A stretch of 37,718 nt of DNA from Clostridiales bacterium (GTDB lineage: Bacteria; Bacillota; Clostridia; Christensenellales; Pumilibacteraceae), in the NCBI GenBank assembly GCA_029066805.1, contig JAIEFT010000008.1:1-37718 (forward strand), given 5' to 3'. Positions 7,378 through 16,585 of the stretch are shown in pieces. The notes beneath the pieces are model-generated. The model was given only the letters and a program-made list of their open reading frames with translations. It did not search any database and was not told the DNA's origin. Position 1 is the first letter of the stretch; every line of letters starts with the position of its first letter. Position numbers and translations under genes: made by a program.

Positions 7378-8844
7378 TTAGTAATTGCCGTCAAACGGGT
7401 CGTCGCTTTTGCCGCCATCCCCACTGCCGTCAGAACCGCTATTATTAGGCGGATTATTTCCGTTATCGTCATACAACGGCGGGAATATATCATCTATTGG
7501 ATCATTGTTTTTGCGCGCGTTGTTTTGTATGCCCGGGAAAATTTCGTCATCGTCGACATTTTTTATATCGATAAAAATATCCGCAGCGTTTTTGTCCTCG
7601 TAATCCATGCCGAACACAGCCATTTTCATTTGCGGCGGAGCTTGCCGCACTACCATGTATTTCTTTTTCAGACGCGCGCTTATCGCCGTCATTACGACCG
7701 CTACGGAAATAACGACAAGCAATACTACAAGACACCATATCCAGCTTGCGCTTAAGATATCGGTATCCGGAAAGTTGTCGCGGTCGTGCTGCATCACTTC
7801 CAAAAAATCGCCGCTCGTTATAGAGTGAATTACCAATGTAGCAGCCGTCGCCATCTTTTCGGCGTAATCCGGACAGAAGCGTTTAAGGTTGTGCAACGTA
7901 TCGCTTTCCGAATACGAAATATCGTCGTGCGACGCGCTTTCTATATCGGAAAGATTTGCGCTCTCCCAGTTAGCTCCGACAAGATTGAGCGTAGGTATGC
8001 CCGCATTGAAGAACGTGCCGAACAATCCGCTGTGCGACCACTGAAAGTACGGTACGCCGTTTAGCGCCGACAATCCCGTGATCATCGGACTCTTGGACGT
8101 GGGCTTGTATATGTTTAACCCGCTATCCGCGGCGATCTTGTCGAAAAACTTTTCGCGCGCAGTTTCCCGCGCGTCGGAAAATGCGTACAAGTGATCGCCG
8201 CACAGGCGTTGCAATTCTATCATAAGCACGGTGTTTTTGTACTCGTTTTCCGCAATCTTATCCAAGTACGCGCGCGCACCATCGTTAGAAACATACGACG
8301 CACCGAAGAATACTATTGTCACCCTTAAATCCGAACCGAGCGCCGATTTATTATTGACCAAATAGTTTGCTACGGTGAGCAGCGTCGCCACGCTCGAGCC
8401 GCCCAGCATCGCACCCTCGCCGCCGTCACCCTTCGCGCCGTTGTACGGCGAGGAATAGCGGTTGTCATAGTACGTGCCGATAATTACGTTTTTCGCATTT
8501 GCGGCAGTAGAGCCGATATGCGCAACTACGTTTTGGCTTTTTAAATTCGACACTTCGTTTTCGGTTGTCGAAAATTCTTGCAAGCCGACGTCGGAATAAC
8601 CCATTTCCAGCAAACGGTTTGTAAGGTACGTCGCAGCCGCCTTTTCTCCGTCGGTAAACGTGGTGCGGTTTAAGTTTTCCGACATAAAGCTATTCAGCTC
8701 GGTCGTCAAGTCCGCAGTCGAAACTGCGTAGTCGGGCGCGGACGTGTCGTGCTTGGGCGCGCCGTAATCGGAGCAGGCTACCAGGCACAGCGCGGCAATA
8801 ACCACGCAAAGTATTAGCGATAATGCTCTGAAACTCTTTTTCAT
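7378..8844 (-). CDS. M28-peptidase-like lipoprotein, probably inactive
   Basis: 488 residues. A signal peptide with lipobox L-V-A-C (Cys24) predicts a membrane-anchored lipoprotein; a second helix lies at about 368-390, followed by an acidic Asn/Asp/Gly-rich tail (430-488). The region 55-345 follows the M28 aminopeptidase fold: 'NVIIGTYYDNRY', 'GGSSVATLLTVANYL', 'LRVTIVFFGASYVSNDGARAYL'. Every expected metal or catalytic motif is altered: family GAHYD is GTYYD (His to Tyr125), GANDNASG is AMLGGSS, the EE before the G..G motif is AS (182-183), and the last H..sD is SYSESD. Peptide hydrolysis is therefore unlikely; a binding or structural role is inference. It is last in the holA - membrane protein group. 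Confidence 0.72.
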   Translation of the reverse strand: MKKSFRALSLILCVVIAALCLVACSDYGAPKHDTSAPDYAVSTADLTTELNSFMSENLNRTTFTDGEKAAATYLTNRLLEMGYSDVGLQEFSTTENEVSNLKSQNVVAHIGSTAANAKNVIIGTYYDNRYSSPYNGAKGDGGEGAMLGGSSVATLLTVANYLVNNKSALGSDLRVTIVFFGASYVSNDGARAYLDKIAENEYKNTVLMIELQRLCGDHLYAFSDARETAREKFFDKIAADSGLNIYKPTSKSPMITGLSALNGVPYFQWSHSGLFGTFFNAGIPTLNLVGANWESANLSDIESASHDDISYSESDTLHNLKRFCPDYAEKMATAATLVIHSITSGDFLEVMQHDRDNFPDTDILSASWIWCLVVLLVVISVAVVMTAISARLKKKYMVVRQAPPQMKMAVFGMDYEDKNAADIFIDIKNVDDDEIFPGIQNNARKNNDPIDDIFPPLYDDNGNNPPNNSGSDGSGDGGKSDDPFDGNY

Positions 8845-8855
8845 ACTCTCACCGC

Positions 8856-9392
8856 CTAAACCAACGACATTATCAGATTGACTGCGGCGAGCAGTCCGTA
8901 CAGCGCCAAAAACGCGCCCAAAACCTGAGTAAGCGCCACGCGAAATACCGACTTATCCACATACGCCATTTTGAACACGTACCACATGTACAGCGAGACA
9001 AATGCGATGGTTACTATCGGATCTAAAACGATTTCCAACACCGCCGCATACATAGGCACGGCAATATAGATAAACTTGAGTGCAAAAAGCAAGACGTTAG
9101 CGGCAATTACCGCAAAGAACAATCCGTACCTAATCGACTTTACGTCGCCGCCGCACCTGACAGTCAATGTCTTGAATACAAATCCGGACACAACCATGAA
9201 TATGACAAACGGTATAAGCCCGCCGAAAAAGAACGCGAATGCGTCGTGACTGATAATATCGCGCATGTACATCTGATAGCCGTAATACGCCACGTCGCCG
9301 CGCGCGGCAAACCAACCTGCGGCACAATAGCTTATGTACGCGAGTATCGCAAGTATGGGTAAAGGCAACTTCTTTTTAGCTATATCTATCAA
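8856..9392 (-). CDS. Five-helix membrane protein, unknown
   Basis: 178 residues, not recognised. Hydrophobic helices lie at about 10-30, 52-74, 90-112, 118-140 and 153-177, with short Lys/Arg-bearing loops. No catalytic motif is visible. It lies 12 bases after holA and 11 bases before the M28-like lipoprotein, so the three are probably cotranscribed; a functional link with the lipoprotein is possible but unproven. Confidence 0.72.
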   Translation of the reverse strand: MIDIAKKKLPLPILAILAYISYCAAGWFAARGDVAYYGYQMYMRDIISHDAFAFFFGGLIPFVIFMVVSGFVFKTLTVRCGGDVKSIRYGLFFAVIAANVLLFALKFIYIAVPMYAAVLEIVLDPIVTIAFVSLYMWYVFKMAYVDKSVFRVALTQVLGAFLALYGLLAAVNLIMSLV

Positions 9393-9404
9393 TTTTCACC
9401 TCGT

Positions 9405-10373
9405 TTAGTTCTTCGCATATGCCGCCTGAACGACAAATCCCGTCAGCGCGTCGTACACCGTGGTCGAGCCCGTTTTATATCCGTAATCGGCTTGCTCTAA
9501 CATGTCTAATACCTTTTTGAGCCTAAGCTTGCCGTATTTTGTTCCTTCGGATTTTAGCTTGCCTACCTGCGTGGACTTTACGCCTATTCCGCCTATTCCG
9601 TCGGGATCTACAGCTGCGGCAAAAATCTTGCGGAATCTATTATATATAAGCGTAAATGCAGCCACCAAATCGTTATTCTTAGCCATGCCGTCTACAATAG
9701 CGAGCGCGCGTGCGGGATCGCCTGCAAGAATACTGTCGCACAACTCGAACACCACAAACTCGGTATCTGCCTTAACGTTCTCCGTCACGTCCGCTTCGGT
9801 TATCTTATCACCGGCGCGGAGCATGGCAAGCTTTTGCGTTTCCGAATTGATGCGCGTCATGTATCCGCCGCAACGGCTATAAAGCAGCACTATCGCCTTT
9901 TCGTCCATGACCGACTTAGTGCGCGCGCACAGTGCCGCCACAAACGGGTTTACGTTGCGCAACGACAATCTGTTGCAGTCCACTCCCATTGCGCCGCTCG
10001 GAATGTTTGGCGCAGTCGCTCTGTTCCAGCTGTCGTGCGGCGTATATACCGGCAAAACAAGCACGGACGCAGGGTTCGGCTTTTTAAGGTAGCTTTCCAC
10101 CGCCGCCATATCGGTCTTGCCGCGCGCTACAACCACTCGATATTCACCGAGCAGAGGGAGCTGCATAAGCTCGTCCGTCAGCTCGCGAGCCAAAGCAAAT
10201 TCCTTGTCCACGCAGTTAAACGGCTTCGGTTCGCTCGCTAAGCCTGTAAGCAAAGATAGCGCTCTATCCAACACAAAATCGTCGTCGCCGTAACATATAT
10301 AGCACGGGGCGGGCTTTTGGCTTTTTAGTTGCTTTTTTAATTCTATAAACTCCACATGTAAATTATAATACAT
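9405..10373 (-). CDS. holA: DNA polymerase III delta subunit
   Basis: 322 residues (316 if the GTG at 10355 is used). Delta is the clamp-loader subunit that opens the sliding clamp. 'KPAPCYICYGDDDFVLDRAL' near the N-terminus is the typical 'P.yl.yGeD.fl...al' opening; later 'VVVARGKTDM' and the helical C-terminal collar with 'FTLIYNRFRKIFAAA' fit HolA. The start is ambiguous: ATG 10373 gives MYYNLHVEF, but its codons contain a TATAAT that fits a -10 box, and the GTG at 10355 gives MEFIELKKQLK, closer to family N-termini. Neither start has a well-spaced ribosome binding site. DUF4363 lies 50 bases upstream. Confidence 0.87.
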   Translation of the reverse strand: MYYNLHVEFIELKKQLKSQKPAPCYICYGDDDFVLDRALSLLTGLASEPKPFNCVDKEFALARELTDELMQLPLLGEYRVVVARGKTDMAAVESYLKKPNPASVLVLPVYTPHDSWNRATAPNIPSGAMGVDCNRLSLRNVNPFVAALCARTKSVMDEKAIVLLYSRCGGYMTRINSETQKLAMLRAGDKITEADVTENVKADTEFVVFELCDSILAGDPARALAIVDGMAKNNDLVAAFTLIYNRFRKIFAAAVDPDGIGGIGVKSTQVGKLKSEGTKYGKLRLKKVLDMLEQADYGYKTGSTTVYDALTGFVVQAAYAKN

Positions 10374-10423
10374 TCTTCTCTAAAAAGCAATAGTTTTACA
10401 ACACAGTACACATTAGAATATGA

Positions 10424-10816
10424 TTATAAAATGTTTGAAAGGTACGGAATGCTGTCCAGCAGTACGTCGTCGATATAGTTGATTGCGGACTTAACAAATA
10501 TTACCGCGTCGTTATAGTTGTCCGATTTTACAACGCCGAGCAGGCTTACGATCTTGTCGTCAAGGTTGCGCACCGTATTGTGGTTTTGCAAAGTGAGTAG
10601 CGTGCGCTTGCCCTTTTCCCACTTTTTTACAAGCTTTTCGCAAAGCTCGACCGTTGTTGCGTTATCCACATGCGCCTCGTTAGCCTCTATGCTTGCCGCT
10701 ATCACTTCCAAGTCGCGCTGCACACCGTTGTAGAACTTGTTAACATAAACGATTTCGCCTATCATCGCACCGAGCATCAGCGCGAACACTACCAATATAA
10801 CTGCGACCTTTTTCAC
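10424..10816 (-). CDS. DUF4363-family small membrane-anchored protein
   Basis: 130 residues with a GTG start (GTGAAAAAGGTC) 16 bases after the DUF421 stop. One N-terminal membrane helix (about 4-24) is followed by an extracytoplasmic helical domain containing 'LCEKLVKKWEKGKRTL' and 'YNDAVIFVKSAINYIDDV', the pattern of DUF4363, a family that usually sits next to DUF421 in Clostridia. The function is unknown; the pairing suggests that the two act together at the membrane, possibly in spores. Confidence 0.78.
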   Translation of the reverse strand: MKKVAVILVVFALMLGAMIGEIVYVNKFYNGVQRDLEVIAASIEANEAHVDNATTVELCEKLVKKWEKGKRTLLTLQNHNTVRNLDDKIVSLLGVVKSDNYNDAVIFVKSAINYIDDVLLDSIPYLSNIL

Positions 10817-10832
10817 CTGTAGTTCCCCCTCA

Positions 10833-11534
10833 TCACCAATTTTCGCCGCCGCTTATATTGATCGCACAGCAAAACGCAGGCTTGCGTTTGGGCGCAAAAT
10901 ACGCATTGCCGTCCTGCCTGACGTCGGCGTACAAAATGTCGCTAAGCTTCAGCTTGTTATCGTCGAGCACGCGCAAAATTTCCGACTGATCTGTGCCCGA
11001 CAGCGCAAGGTTATGCGAGTTGTATTTACCGTCTACGATCAACTCGAGCGGCAACAGCGTCTTTTGCGGTTTCTGTTCTTCGTCCTGCTGCTCTTCCTTT
11101 TCCACAACGCAAAGCTGTCCGTTTGTCTCAAATATGGCATAGGCAATCTGCGAAAAATCCACGTATCCGGCAGTGCGTACAGCCTCTATAAGGTCGTCTA
11201 TGTTCATATTCATTTTTTGCATATTTTCGTAATTGATACCCGCCTTGTCGATTACGATAAGGCTGTTGCCGCTGAGTATTTTGCGCACTTTGACCGACTT
11301 GCGTGATATAAACGACAGCACGATATGCAACGTTGCCAACGTAAAAATGGGTATCAATCCGTAATACAACGGAATGTACGGGTCATTCATCGGTATGCAC
11401 GCCACTTCGGCTATGATCAGCGTTATGACCAATTCAAACGGTTGCATTTCGCCTATCTGCCGCTTGCCCATAAGCCGTATCACAAAGAATACGACTAAAA
11501 AAGTAATTATCGATTTTAAAAATACTACGAACAT
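10833..11534 (-). CDS. DUF421 (YetF/YrbG-type) membrane protein
   Basis: 233 residues. Three N-terminal membrane helices (about 3-20, 33-49, 58-77) include the family signature 'RLMGKRQIGEMQPFELVITL'; the C-terminal half is the cytosolic YetF-like alpha/beta domain ('IDDLIEAVRTAGYVDFSQIAYAIFE' in part) interrupted by a Glu/Gln-rich insert (about 147-158). Function unknown; paralogues are associated with spores or envelope stress in Bacillus. No ribosome binding site is visible, and the start codon lies in the loop of a 9-bp hairpin. Followed by DUF4363. Confidence 0.85.
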   Translation of the reverse strand: MFVVFLKSIITFLVVFFVIRLMGKRQIGEMQPFELVITLIIAEVACIPMNDPYIPLYYGLIPIFTLATLHIVLSFISRKSVKVRKILSGNSLIVIDKAGINYENMQKMNMNIDDLIEAVRTAGYVDFSQIAYAIFETNGQLCVVEKEEQQDEEQKPQKTLLPLELIVDGKYNSHNLALSGTDQSEILRVLDDNKLKLSDILYADVRQDGNAYFAPKRKPAFCCAINISGGENW

Positions 11535-11548
11535 GATATTCGTAGTAT
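11521..11548 (-). promoter_or_regulatory. Hairpin holding the DUF421 start codon in its loop
   Basis: Perfect 9-bp arms ATACTACGA/TCGTAGTAT flank a short loop that contains the ATG at 11532-11534. On the minus strand the hairpin is followed by TTTTTAAAA, so it could also act as a weak terminator just inside the gene. Confidence 0.5.
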
Positions 11549-11572
11549 GATTTTAAGATATTAAGAATATTC

Positions 11573-14398
11573 TTATAAACTTGATTGCGTGTTAGCTTTT
11601 AGTATTTTTTTGAGATACTGCCCCGTCTTGCTATTTTCGACTTGTGAAACGCGCTCGGGCGTGCCGCACGCAACAACACGACCGCCGCCGTCACCGCCGT
11701 CCGGACCTAAATCGATAATATAATCGGCGCACTTGATCACGTCGAGATTGTGCTCGATTACAACCACGGTGTTGCCGTTGTCCACAAGCCGCGAAAGTAT
11801 GTCTACAAGCCGCTCTACGTCGGCGGAGTGCAAGCCCGTAGTAGGCTCGTCAAGCACGTACAGCGTGCTATTTGTAGACACTTTGGAAAGCTCGGTTGCC
11901 AGCTTTACGCGCTGCGCCTCACCGCCCGACAACGTAGTTGCAGGCTGACCGAGCTTGACGTAGCCAAGCCCTACGTCTAACAGTGTGCCCAGCTTGCGCT
12001 TAAGCGACGGGATATTTTTGAAAAATTCGTAGCTCTCCTCTATAGTCATATCCAAAACGTCGGCGATTGATTTATCGCGGTACTTGACTTGAAGGGTTTC
12101 GCGGTTGAACCGCTTGCCGTGACAAACGTCGCACGGCACATACACGTCGGGCAAAAAGTTCATTTCTATTCGGATTATGCCGTCGCCTTCGCAGTTTTCG
12201 CACCTGCCGCCACGCACATTGAACGAAAACCGTCCCGAGCCGTAGCCACGCTCCTTTGCGGCGGGAAGCTCGGCAAAGAGATCGCGTATAGTAGACATCG
12301 CGCCGGTGTAAGTCGCCGGGTTCGAGCGCGGCGTTCTGCCAATTGGGCTTTGGTCGATGTTGATTACCTTGTCTATCTTTTCCAGCCCGTCAATGCCGTC
12401 ACAGCTGCCGACACGTTGTTTGACTGTGTTAAAGCGGTTTGCCGCCGCGGGATATAGCGTCTGATTGATAAGCGACGACTTGCCGCTGCCCGACACGCCC
12501 GTAATTACGTTGAATACGCCGAGCGGAATTTTGACAGTCACGTTTTGCAGATTGTTTTCCGCCGCGCCCTTGATTGTTATATATTCGTCTGACAAACGAC
12601 GGCTTTCGGGAATGCGGATAACGCGCTCGCCTGACAGGAACTTTCCCGTCACCGAGCCCGTATCGATTATGTCCTGTACCGTGCCCTGCGCCACTACGTT
12701 TCCGCCGTGAATGCCCGCGCCAGGACCGATATCTACTACATGATCTGCGGCGCGCATAGTGTCCTCGTCGTGTTCCACAACAATAAGAGTGTTGCCGAGG
12801 TCGCGGAGATTTTTGAGCGTACCTATAAGCTTTTCGTTATCGCACTGGTGAAGACCTATGCTCGGCTCGTCGAGAATGTACAGTACACCCGACAACCCCG
12901 AACCTATTTGCGTGGCAAGCCTGATGCGCTGTGCCTCGCCGCCCGACAAGCTCACCGCCGAGCGTGAAAGCGTAAGGTATTCAAGCCCGACGTTCATCAA
13001 AAACTCGAGACGCGCACGGATTTCTTTAAGCACGCGCTCGGCAATCAGCGCCTTTGATGCGGTAAGCTCAAGCTCCGCAAAAAACTTGTAAAGATATTTG
13101 ACAGGCATTGCGCAAAGCTCGTCTATGTTTTTGCCGCCCACGCGCACCGACAACGCTTCCTTCTTTAACCGCTTGCCTCCGCAGTCGGGGCAGGGCTGAG
13201 AGTTGGTAAAACGCCCTATGCGCCACCGCACGCCGTCGCTTGAAGTTTCGGCAAGCCTACGCTCCAAAAACGGTATCATGCCCTCGTATGATACGCGCTC
13301 ACTGCGGTGATAGTGCCCGGTGGTATACTCGACAACAAGCGGCTCGTCGGTCGCGTAAAGAATTATATCACGCACCTTTTGGTCTAACTTTTTGAAAGGT
13401 GTCTTAAGCGAAAAGTCGTACTTTTTGGCTAGCGCCGTAAGACACTGTTCAAAATGCGGCGATGAATCGAGCTGTCCGCCGTCAAGCAAATCGGCGATGG
13501 AAGAATTATCAAAGAACAGTAGGTCCGGGTCTACTTTTGTCAAGAATCCAAGTCCGCCGCAAGTAGGACACGCGCCAAACGGCGAGTTGAACGAAAACAG
13601 TCTCGGTTCTACCTCCGACAGCGAAAGCCCGCAGTTTCCGCAGGTGTACTGCGTATTAAACAGCAATTCCTTGTCGTCGTAAAACGCAATTACAAGCCCG
13701 TCCGAAAGCTTGATAGCAGTCTCCACCGAATCGGTAAGGCGTTGTTGTATACCCTGTTCTATTACAAGCCTATCTATTACTACCGATATATCGTGCTTGG
13801 AATTTTTGTCGAGCTTGATTTGTTCGTCTATGCCGTAGATTATTCCGTCCACGCGCAAACGCGAATATCCCGCTTTTTTAAAATCCTCGAACATCTTGGA
13901 GTACTCGCCCTTTTTGCCGCGCACTACCGGCGAAATTATCATGACGCGACTGCCCTCGGGCAAAGCCATTATTTTATCGACTATCTCGTCTACGGACTGC
14001 TGATGCACTTCCGCACCGCAGTTGTAGCAGTAAACGTCGCCTACGCGCGCAAACAGAAGCCGCATATAGTCGTAGATTTCGGTGACCGTGCCGACGGTGG
14101 AACGCGGGTTACGCCCCGTCGTTTTTTGGTCTATGGATATTGCGGGAGAAAGCCCGTCAATGCTGTCAACGTCGGGCTTGTCCATCTGCCCCAAAAACAT
14201 GCGCGCATACGAGGACAACGACTCTACATATCTGCGCTGTCCCTCGGCGAATATTGTATCGAAAGCGAGCGACGTTTTGCCGCTGCCCGACACGCCGGTA
14301 AACACCACTAATTTATTCTTGGGCACGGATAGACTGACGTTTTTAAGATTGTGCGCACGCGCACCCTTTATTACTATTTCGTTTTTCTGCTCGTCCAT
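11573..14398 (-). CDS. uvrA: Excinuclease ABC subunit A
   Basis: 941 residues, full family length. UvrA dimers recognise distorted DNA in nucleotide excision repair and hand it to UvrB. Two ABC ATPase modules are present: the first with Walker A '[14 protein letters not shown]' (35-42) and signature '[19 protein letters not shown]', the second with '[10 protein letters not shown]' and '[15 protein letters not shown]', each followed by an 'LDEP' Walker B. Zinc-binding CxxC pairs are present ('CGNCGLS...CPTCGG' and 'CENCEGDG...CDVCHGK'). It lies 37 bases after uvrB in the same transcript. Confidence 0.97.
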   Translation of the reverse strand: MDEQKNEIVIKGARAHNLKNVSLSVPKNKLVVFTGVSGSGKTSLAFDTIFAEGQRRYVESLSSYARMFLGQMDKPDVDSIDGLSPAISIDQKTTGRNPRSTVGTVTEIYDYMRLLFARVGDVYCYNCGAEVHQQSVDEIVDKIMALPEGSRVMIISPVVRGKKGEYSKMFEDFKKAGYSRLRVDGIIYGIDEQIKLDKNSKHDISVVIDRLVIEQGIQQRLTDSVETAIKLSDGLVIAFYDDKELLFNTQYTCGNCGLSLSEVEPRLFSFNSPFGACPTCGGLGFLTKVDPDLLFFDNSSIADLLDGGQLDSSPHFEQCLTALAKKYDFSLKTPFKKLDQKVRDIILYATDEPLVVEYTTGHYHRSERVSYEGMIPFLERRLAETSSDGVRWRIGRFTNSQPCPDCGGKRLKKEALSVRVGGKNIDELCAMPVKYLYKFFAELELTASKALIAERVLKEIRARLEFLMNVGLEYLTLSRSAVSLSGGEAQRIRLATQIGSGLSGVLYILDEPSIGLHQCDNEKLIGTLKNLRDLGNTLIVVEHDEDTMRAADHVVDIGPGAGIHGGNVVAQGTVQDIIDTGSVTGKFLSGERVIRIPESRRLSDEYITIKGAAENNLQNVTVKIPLGVFNVITGVSGSGKSSLINQTLYPAAANRFNTVKQRVGSCDGIDGLEKIDKVINIDQSPIGRTPRSNPATYTGAMSTIRDLFAELPAAKERGYGSGRFSFNVRGGRCENCEGDGIIRIEMNFLPDVYVPCDVCHGKRFNRETLQVKYRDKSIADVLDMTIEESYEFFKNIPSLKRKLGTLLDVGLGYVKLGQPATTLSGGEAQRVKLATELSKVSTNSTLYVLDEPTTGLHSADVERLVDILSRLVDNGNTVVVIEHNLDVIKCADYIIDLGPDGGDGGGRVVACGTPERVSQVENSKTGQYLKKILKANTQSSL

Positions 14399-14435
14399 TT
14401 AAGTATCTCCGTTTGTCTAATCGTTGTAATAATTC

Positions 14436-16418
14436 CTAAGACTTTTTGTTGCGCGCCACGCTCTTTTTTGCCATGTCGCGTTGAAGCTCGCGCAGCTCGG
14501 CTATCTTGTCGCGGTATTGTATTGCCGCCTCGAAGTCGAGCTCCTTGCTAGCCGTAGCCATAAGCGAACGCAGTCTTTCAAGCTCCTTGTTGATGTCTTT
14601 AAGCTCGACCTTGGACTGCTTTGCGGTTATTTCAATCGTGTTTTTAATGGGCTTGATGATCGTTTTGGGCACAATGCCGTTTTGTTCGTTGTAACGCATT
14701 TGAACGTCACGACGATTTTGTGTTTCGTCAATGGCGCGTTGCATGGATTTGGTAACAACATCGCCGTACATGATAACTCGGCTCTCGCTGTTTCGCGCCG
14801 CACGACCTATTGTCTGTATAAGCGACGTTTCCGAGCGTAAAAAGCCCTCCTTGTCCGCGTCGAGTATCGCGACAAGCTGAACCTCCGGAATATCCAACCC
14901 CTCGCGCAGTAGGTTTATACCCACCACTACGTCATAGTCGCCGCGACGCAAGCTGTTGACTATAGATACACGCTCCATGGTGTCTATGTCGCTGTGCAGG
15001 TACTTGACCTTTACGCCCTGCTCGGCAAGGTAGTCGGCAAGGCTTTCCGACATGCGCTTGGTGAGCGTTGTCACAAGCACTCTGCCGCCGTTTGCAACTG
15101 TGTCCTTAATTTCTGTCAGCAGGTCGTCTATTTGCCCCTTAGTCGGCTTGACGGTCACAGGCGGGTCTAATAATCCCGTGGGACGGATCAACTGATTAAC
15201 GTACCGTCCGCCCGTCAGCTCCAGCTCGTACGGCGCGGGCGTTGCCGAAACATATATCGCCTGTTTAATGCGCGTGCGGAACTCGTCGAACTTGAGCGGT
15301 CGATTGTCGAACGCCGCAGGCAGTCTGAATCCGTAATCAACAAGCGCGGTCTTGCGCGCGCGGTCGCCGTTGTACATGGCGCGAAGCTGCGGTATCGTCA
15401 TGTGACTTTCGTCGATAAAGATTATAAAATCGTCGGGAAAATAGTCCAATAGCGTGAACGGCGGCTCTCCCGGACGTCGCCCGTCAAAATAGCGCGAATA
15501 GTTTTCTATACCCGAGCAGTAGCCTATTTCCTTCATCATTTCCACATCGTACCTAACACGCTCGCCTATGCGCTGCGCCTCGATCAGCTTGTGGTTGTCG
15601 GTGAAAAACTTGATCTGCTCCTCACAATCGCGCTCGATTTGTTCAATCGAAGTAAGCATCGTGTCATGCTCTACCGCGTAGTGGCTTGCGGGAAAAATTG
15701 CCGCGTGAGCAAGGCGCGACACAATATTGCCGGACACGATGTCGAACTCACTCACGCCGTCTATCTCGTTGCCGAAAAATTCCACGCGTATGCCGTGCTC
15801 GGACATACTCGCCGGGAATATATCCACAGTATCGCCGCGTACGCGGAAGTTGGTGCGCTCGGGCGCAAGGTCGTTGCGCTTGTAGTTGATATCTATAAGC
15901 CGAGAAATCAGCGCGTCGCGCGTCATTATATCGCCCGGACGCACGGACAGAGCGAGCCTATAATATTCCTCGGGCGCGCCCAAACCGTAAATACACGATA
16001 CGGACGCGACAACAATTGTATCACGCCGCTCGTGCAGCGAACACGTAGCGCTGTGCCGCAGCTTATCTATTTCGTCGTTTATTGCCAAGTCCTTTTCGAT
16101 ATAAGTATCGGTGGACGGCAGGTAAGCTTCGGGCTGATAGTAGTCGTAGTAACTTACGAAAAACTCAACGCGGTTTTCGGGAAAAAACTCGCGAAACTCG
16201 TTGCACAGCTGCGCGGCAAGTGTTTTGTTGTGCGCCAAAACGAGCGTCGGGCGCTGTACGCGCTCGATTACGTTTGCCATAGTAAACGTTTTGCCGCTGC
16301 CGGTAACGCCCTTAAGCACCTGCGCGGCAAGTCCGTCCTCTATGCCCTCCGCTATTTGCCGTATCGCCTCGGGCTGGTCGCCAGTCGGCTTGTACGGACT
16401 GTGTAACTTAAACTGCAT
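14436..16418 (-). CDS. uvrB: Excinuclease ABC subunit B
   Basis: 660 residues, full length. UvrB verifies damage and positions UvrC. Walker A '[11 protein letters not shown]' (37-44), the damage-probing beta-hairpin '[12 protein letters not shown]', the '[13 protein letters not shown]' helicase motif and 'QTIGRAARN' (motif VI) are all present; the C-terminal UVR helical pair ('[19 protein letters not shown]') binds UvrC. GGAG lies before the ATG, and a consensus promoter lies 30-60 bases upstream. No LexA-type GAAC-N4-GTTC box was seen in the leader. Confidence 0.97.
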   Translation of the reverse strand: MQFKLHSPYKPTGDQPEAIRQIAEGIEDGLAAQVLKGVTGSGKTFTMANVIERVQRPTLVLAHNKTLAAQLCNEFREFFPENRVEFFVSYYDYYQPEAYLPSTDTYIEKDLAINDEIDKLRHSATCSLHERRDTIVVASVSCIYGLGAPEEYYRLALSVRPGDIMTRDALISRLIDINYKRNDLAPERTNFRVRGDTVDIFPASMSEHGIRVEFFGNEIDGVSEFDIVSGNIVSRLAHAAIFPASHYAVEHDTMLTSIEQIERDCEEQIKFFTDNHKLIEAQRIGERVRYDVEMMKEIGYCSGIENYSRYFDGRRPGEPPFTLLDYFPDDFIIFIDESHMTIPQLRAMYNGDRARKTALVDYGFRLPAAFDNRPLKFDEFRTRIKQAIYVSATPAPYELELTGGRYVNQLIRPTGLLDPPVTVKPTKGQIDDLLTEIKDTVANGGRVLVTTLTKRMSESLADYLAEQGVKVKYLHSDIDTMERVSIVNSLRRGDYDVVVGINLLREGLDIPEVQLVAILDADKEGFLRSETSLIQTIGRAARNSESRVIMYGDVVTKSMQRAIDETQNRRDVQMRYNEQNGIVPKTIIKPIKNTIEITAKQSKVELKDINKELERLRSLMATASKELDFEAAIQYRDKIAELRELQRDMAKKSVARNKKS

Positions 16419-16449
16419 ACTTCATTTCTCTCCAAATACCGTGCCGTAT

Positions 16450-16479
16450 ATTATAGCACAAAAAGCCAAATATTGTCAA
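16450..16479 (-). promoter_or_regulatory. Sigma-A promoter of uvrB-uvrA
   Basis: Minus strand: TTGACA (16474-16479), 18-base spacer, TATAAT (16450-16455). Confidence 0.82.
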
Positions 16480-16534
16480 TTACATAGACATACCACCGAG
16501 ATATTTTTGCCAAATCAAATTTTCCGCAAAACAA

Positions 16535-16562
16535 AAAGTCGCCCGAGCTTTTAGGCGACTTT
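16535..16562 (-). terminator. Rho-independent terminator after dinB
   Basis: Minus strand: AAAGTCGCC, 10-base loop, GGCGACTTTTTG. It ends the pfkB-dinB transcript before the uvrB promoter. Confidence 0.8.
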
Positions 16563-16585
16563 AACAATTCTGCATTCCGAATTAC
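16563..16585. repeat. Fragment of the dispersed repeat (terminal block only)
   Basis: AACAATTCTGCATTCCGAAT sits between the terminator and the dinB stop codon and matches only the last block of repeat copies A-C. The dinB stop lies inside it. Confidence 0.45.

Noticed and set aside
15591..16406. 271-codon open frame on the plus strand
   Set aside because: It is antisense to the N-terminal ATPase part of uvrB; it arises from codon bias of the real gene.
16419..16581. LexA/SOS box near uvrB or dinB
   Set aside because: No GAAC-N4-GTTC-like sequence was found by eye in this region or before pfkB.
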